From a bacterium (GTDB lineage Bacteria; Patescibacteriota; Microgenomatia; Levybacterales; UBA12049), in contig JAKAEF010000045.1 in NCBI GenBank assembly GCA_021820025.1, positions 1 to 7,695 on the forward strand: a DNA stretch of 7,695 nt, written 5' to 3'. How positions within the stretch are numbered: position 1 is the first letter of the stretch; each line of letters begins with the position of its first letter. Below, piece by piece: positions 6,335-7,695 of the stretch. A model generated the notes under the pieces. The model saw only the letters and a program-made list of their open reading frames with translations. It did not search any database and was not told the DNA's origin. Position numbers and translations under genes: made by a program.

Positions 6335-7378
6335 TTATAAAAGTTTATCTAAATTATTCATTTTGTAAAATGCAATAGAAATGAGCCAACTTGCAATAAA
6401 TACAGCAATAATAAACAATCCTAAATTACTAATGCTTATGCTATTCATAAAGGAAAAAAATTGATTATTAACTTGTAAGGCTTGCCCAATCAATTGAATC
6501 CCCTCTAGCCCACCAATAAAAAGTGCAATAAAAACGGAGATAAAAGTAATTGTTAGATTATAATACAGTTTTCGTATTGGTTTAATAAATGCCCATCCGT
6601 ATGCTCCTAGCATAAGTACTCCATCTAGTGAATCAATAAGTGCCATTCCAATAGTAAAAGAAAGAGGTAAAAGTAAAATTGCAAAAAAAGGTAATACAGT
6701 AGTAGAAGTTGCCGAAAGAGTAAGCAGAGCAATTTCGCTTGCTGTATCAAAACCTAGTCCAAATAAAAATCCCAAAAAATACATATGCCATTCAGCAGAA
6801 ATAGCCTTTATAAACGGCTTAAAGAGTCTTAAAAGAAAACCTGATGTGTGAATATGCGTATGAGCATGAGAAAGTAAGGGAGATTTTGTTTTTACAGCAT
6901 GGATAAATGTATGAAATATTTCTAAGAAAGTAATGAAATTAATAATTCCAATAATAAGTAAAAAAATGCTAGAGATAGCAGTTCCAAGAATTGCCCCAAA
7001 CTGTTCAAAATAGGGAAGTGTTGTCTTTACATAATTTGCTGAAAGAGCCAAAAAAACAGATAACAGGATGACAACCGTAGAATGCCCTAATGAAAAGAAG
7101 AAACCAATAAATACAGGTTTTTTACCTTCATGCATAAGTTTTCTTGTTGTATTATCAATTGCAGCAATATGATCTGCATCAACGGCATGACGAAGTCCCA
7201 GTCCAAAAGATAAAAAGACAAGCCCAAGTAAAATTGGAAATATTTTTGTAAAATATATGGTGAATGCACCGATTACAATAGAAAAAAAGGAAAGAATAAG
7301 ACAGAGAAAAATAATTTGTTTTTTAATGTGAATTGATGCGCGAGTTGTTATAGAATAAATTTTTTTAAGAAAATCCAT
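6335..7378 (-). CDS. NiCoT family nickel/cobalt permease (HoxN/NixA type)
   Basis: NiCoT proteins are secondary transporters that import Ni2+ and/or Co2+ at trace concentrations. All four family signatures are present in the 347 residues: RHAVDADHIAAIDN (63-76), holding the H-x4-D-H metal site (H64, D69, H70); FFFSLGHSTVV (93-103); LGFDTASEIALL (208-219); and GMALIDSLDG (244-253). About eight hydrophobic helices are visible. A His-rich loop HAHTHIHT (171-178) between the halves may bind metal. Start: ATG at 7378, with no Shine-Dalgarno in the short leader. A strong promoter and a perfect palindrome lie just upstream. No nickel enzyme or cobalamin gene is present here, so the metal and its use cannot be told. 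The family call is very secure; the choice between Ni and Co is open. Confidence 0.95.
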   Translation of the reverse strand: MDFLKKIYSITTRASIHIKKQIIFLCLILSFFSIVIGAFTIYFTKIFPILLGLVFLSFGLGLRHAVDADHIAAIDNTTRKLMHEGKKPVFIGFFFSLGHSTVVILLSVFLALSANYVKTTLPYFEQFGAILGTAISSIFLLIIGIINFITFLEIFHTFIHAVKTKSPLLSHAHTHIHTSGFLLRLFKPFIKAISAEWHMYFLGFLFGLGFDTASEIALLTLSATSTTVLPFFAILLLPLSFTIGMALIDSLDGVLMLGAYGWAFIKPIRKLYYNLTITFISVFIALFIGGLEGIQLIGQALQVNNQFFSFMNSISISNLGLFIIAVFIASWLISIAFYKMNNLDKLL

Positions 7379-7379
7379 G

Positions 7380-7403
7380 AATTATTGATATATTTCAATA
7401 ATT
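7380..7403. promoter_or_regulatory. Perfect 9-base inverted repeat at the NiCoT transcription start (candidate metal-regulator operator)
   Basis: The arms AATTATTGA (7380-7388) and TCAATAATT (7395-7403) are exact reverse complements separated by 6 bases. The right arm overlaps the NiCoT -10 by three bases, and the predicted start (about 7394) lies in the spacer, where a bound protein would block transcription. The inner pattern ATTATT-N10-AATAAT resembles the A/T-rich dyads reported for Helicobacter NikR, but the regulator is unknown and the match is only by eye. Confidence 0.5.
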
Positions 7404-7429
7404 ATATCAACTGTTTTTAGAAGTTACAA
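7401..7429 (-). promoter_or_regulatory. Promoter of the NiCoT gene
   Basis: A consensus TATAAT (-10, 7401-7406) is preceded by TGA (extended -10) and stands 17 bases from TTGTAA (-35, 7424-7429, 4 of 6). The -35 coincides with the last sense codon and the stop of the upstream Cho-like gene. The predicted start near 7394 leaves a leader of about 16 bases. This is the best promoter in the window. Confidence 0.7.
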
Positions 7430-7695
7430 TTCAGCAGATAATAACTCATTTTGCGATAATACATGAACTTTTGCCAAATTTTCTTTTTGCTCTAAGTAAC
7501 GCACAAGAATTTTATAAATATCAACATCAAAATGCATATTATCTTGATCATGTTTTAAAATGCACCATCGATTAACAATAAGCTTTTCTTCTAAATTAGA
7601 GTCAATATTTTTTTCTGTAATAACAACAGGACCTTTAAACGGCCATTTTTTTAATTTTTGATTGGAAAATGCCTCAAAAAATCGCATGTTATATT
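7424..7695 (-). CDS. C-terminal end of a Cho / UvrC-N-like GIY-YIG nuclease family protein (5' end outside window)
   Basis: The frame is open to the window edge, so the ATG at 7687 is probably internal: the residues around it (YNMRFFEAFSNQKLKKWPFKG) align by eye with the segment before WPWQG in E. coli Cho. Counting from that Met: KWPFKGPVVITE (14-25), KLIVNRWCIL (35-44) and FDVDIYKILVRYL (53-65) parallel CWPWQGAVALKE, YHIIQNWLWLG and FDHDGYKILCKPL of Cho. The same C-terminal domain also occurs in DnaQ-exonuclease/GIY-YIG fusions. Cho makes the 3' incision in an alternative branch of nucleotide excision repair. The catalytic GIY-YIG part would lie outside the window and cannot be confirmed. 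The stop TAA lies 45 bases before the NiCoT ATG. If the ATG were the real start, this would be an 87-residue orphan domain, which I think less likely. Confidence 0.65.
   Translation of the reverse strand, partial: YNMRFFEAFSNQKLKKWPFKGPVVITEKNIDSNLEEKLIVNRWCILKHDQDNMHFDVDIYKILVRYLEQKENLAKVHVLSQNELLSAEL

Noticed and set aside
805..7695. Alternative genetic code with TGA as glycine
   Set aside because: All genes give complete, family-length proteins under the standard code with ordinary GGN glycine codons; the TGA just before the SecG GTG is simply out of the gene.

Overview
The window is A+T-rich bacterial chromosome with nine protein genes and almost no spacer DNA. No gap exceeds 84 bases, and I see no rRNA, tRNA, CRISPR array, insertion sequence or prophage. 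The gene styles suggest a Candidatus Patescibacteria (CPR) genome, most like the Microgenomates. The signs are a Pro/Thr-linker surface protein with a QQQQxVRQRAAG boundary after its N-terminal membrane segment, a membrane-anchored orphan peptide-binding protein, very tight packing, TAA as the stop of all nine genes, and no Shine-Dalgarno sequence before any visible start. This assignment is inferred from style; there is no rRNA or marker gene to test it. The standard genetic code fits: no gene needs TGA read as an amino acid.

Layout. Left edge, plus strand: the C-terminal half of UvrC (1-804), cut by the window and lacking the usual helix-hairpin-helix tail. Its stop codon abuts the stop of the next gene on the other strand. 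Minus strand, 3744 down to 805: a compact four-gene operon in the order YvlD-type four-helix membrane protein, YvcK/GlmR-type UDP-sugar-binding protein, SecG, membrane-anchored peptide-binding protein. Overlaps are 19 and 14 bases and the last gap is 3 bases. Plus strand, 3823-4971: a DUF2130 protein with a long coiled coil and a PD-(D/E)XK-like nuclease signature, transcribed divergently from the operon through a 78-base region with two back-to-back promoters. Minus strand, 7695 down to 4985: the C-terminal end of a Cho/UvrC-N-like nuclease, a NiCoT nickel/cobalt permease with its own promoter and a perfect palindrome at its likely transcription start, and a large surface protein with a Pro/Thr repeat linker, a PKD-like domain and an IPATG sortase-like tail.

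How the genes relate. The operon combines export (SecG), envelope and carbon-metabolism control (YvcK), an envelope protein (YvlD type) and solute capture (peptide-binding protein); the link is the cell envelope. The surface protein and the metal permease also act at the envelope. The two repair nucleases at the edges belong to related families but are separate genes, both continuing outside the window. I found no clear new multi-gene system. The observations most worth testing are the palindrome at the NiCoT promoter, the near-leaderless divergent promoters, the UvrC lacking its tail in the same region as a Cho-like gene, and the surface protein architecture.
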